5,787 bases of DNA. Source: an uncultured Atopobiaceae bacterium (GTDB lineage Bacteria > Actinomycetota > Coriobacteriia > Coriobacteriales > Atopobiaceae). This document shows, in pieces, positions 5,606 through 5,787 of the stretch. Every line of letters starts with the position of its first letter. Within the stretch, counting starts at the first letter, position 1. Location of the stretch: the NCBI GenBank assembly GCA_947581665.1, contig CANPVI010000102.1, positions 1-5,787 on the forward strand. The letters are read 5' to 3'. The translations under genes were made by a program, and so were the position numbers. The notes beneath the pieces are model-generated. The model saw only the letters and a list, made by a program, of their open reading frames with translations. It made no database searches and was not told where the DNA came from.

Positions 5606-5708
5606 CTCTTTCGCATCTCGGGTGGCATGATGCAGCCTCTATCGCATCTCGGGTGGCACATGCCAGCTTCTTTCGCATCTCGTGTCACGCGTCCTCCTCC
5701 TTCGCACG
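5606..5708. repeat. Tandem array of about 31-bp units upstream of the toxin-antitoxin pair
   Basis: The box TCGCATCTCG recurs at 5611, 5642 and 5673, a spacing of exactly 31 bp. A diverged fourth box, TCGCACGCC, starts at 5702. The first two units share TCGCATCTCGGGTGGCA (17 bp) and about 25 of 31 positions overall; the third keeps the first ten bases. Each box follows a pyrimidine run (CTCTT, CTCTA, CTTCTT, CTCCT). A weakly similar unit may occupy 5581-5610. Thirty-one is not a multiple of three, so the repeat is not kept in one reading frame, and it cannot be a protein repeat. No spacers separate the units, so it is not a CRISPR array. Its function is unknown; a multi-site binding region is possible. 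Confidence 0.8.
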
Positions 5709-5787
5709 CCGATCAGACCACATAGGGCCTTCGGCCGTAACATGCGCGCGGCCAAGGCGTCTACGTGCCACCAATCGTGCGAAGGAG
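5697..5787. repeat. Perfect 12-bp inverted repeat at the right edge, 67-bp spacer
   Basis: CTCCTTCGCACG (5697-5708) and CGTGCGAAGGAG (5776-5787) are exact reverse complements. The right arm meets the window end, so the repeat may be longer. The left arm is also the last box of the 31-bp array, and the right arm is therefore an inverted copy of that box. Each arm contains AAGGAG reading outward, which would serve as a ribosome site for genes on either side. The 67-bp spacer holds a small GGCC-ttc-GGCC hairpin (about 5727-5737) and no gene. Confidence 0.65.

Noticed and set aside
5606..5708. CRISPR array
   Set aside because: Units are back to back at 31 bp with no unique spacers, and the copies diverge too much.
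5518..5787. Plus-strand frame from ATG 5518 open to the right edge
   Set aside because: It has no ribosome site and crosses the toxin-antitoxin promoter, both palindromes and the repeat array. The translation shows no recognisable motif, and a frame kept open by GC-rich bias is expected here.

Overview
The window is GC-rich bacterial DNA with GTG and ATG starts, Shine-Dalgarno (SD) sites and 4-8 bp stop/start overlaps. Gene content and base composition suggest a gut-associated high-GC actinomycete, most likely a Coriobacteriia member such as a Collinsella or Olsenella relative. This is inferred from protein style; no marker gene fixes the species.

Left part (1-561): the N-terminal 123 residues of a short-chain dehydrogenase/reductase run leftward off the window edge. 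It resembles clostridial 12-alpha-hydroxysteroid dehydrogenases, which act on bile acids. A 192-bp divergent intergenic stretch separates it from the next gene.

Central operon (562-3303, + strand): three tightly spaced genes. The first is a four-helix membrane protein with a very long acidic tail. The second is a ComEC/Rec2-type metallo-beta-lactamase-fold lipoprotein, predicted outside the membrane. The third is a 70-residue DUF3006 protein overlapping the end of the lipoprotein gene. ComEC-like MBL proteins and DUF3006 proteins often sit together, so these two probably act as a unit, with the membrane protein as a possible partner. An initiator tRNA (fMet) follows at once. Its likely promoter lies in the last codons of the DUF3006 gene, and a hairpin lies just after the tRNA.

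Right part (3508-5787, - strand): an accessory-looking module convergent to the tRNA. In transcription order it holds a RelB/RelE-type toxin-antitoxin pair (ATGA overlap), a 184-bp gap, and an AAA ATPase with a C-terminal DUF4143 domain. The gap contains a compact array of palindromes and direct and inverted repeats that looks like an operator for the ATPase gene. Upstream of the antitoxin is a second, unrelated array: boxes repeated at about 31 bp, plus an inverted copy at the window edge. These two arrays are the least explained parts of the window.
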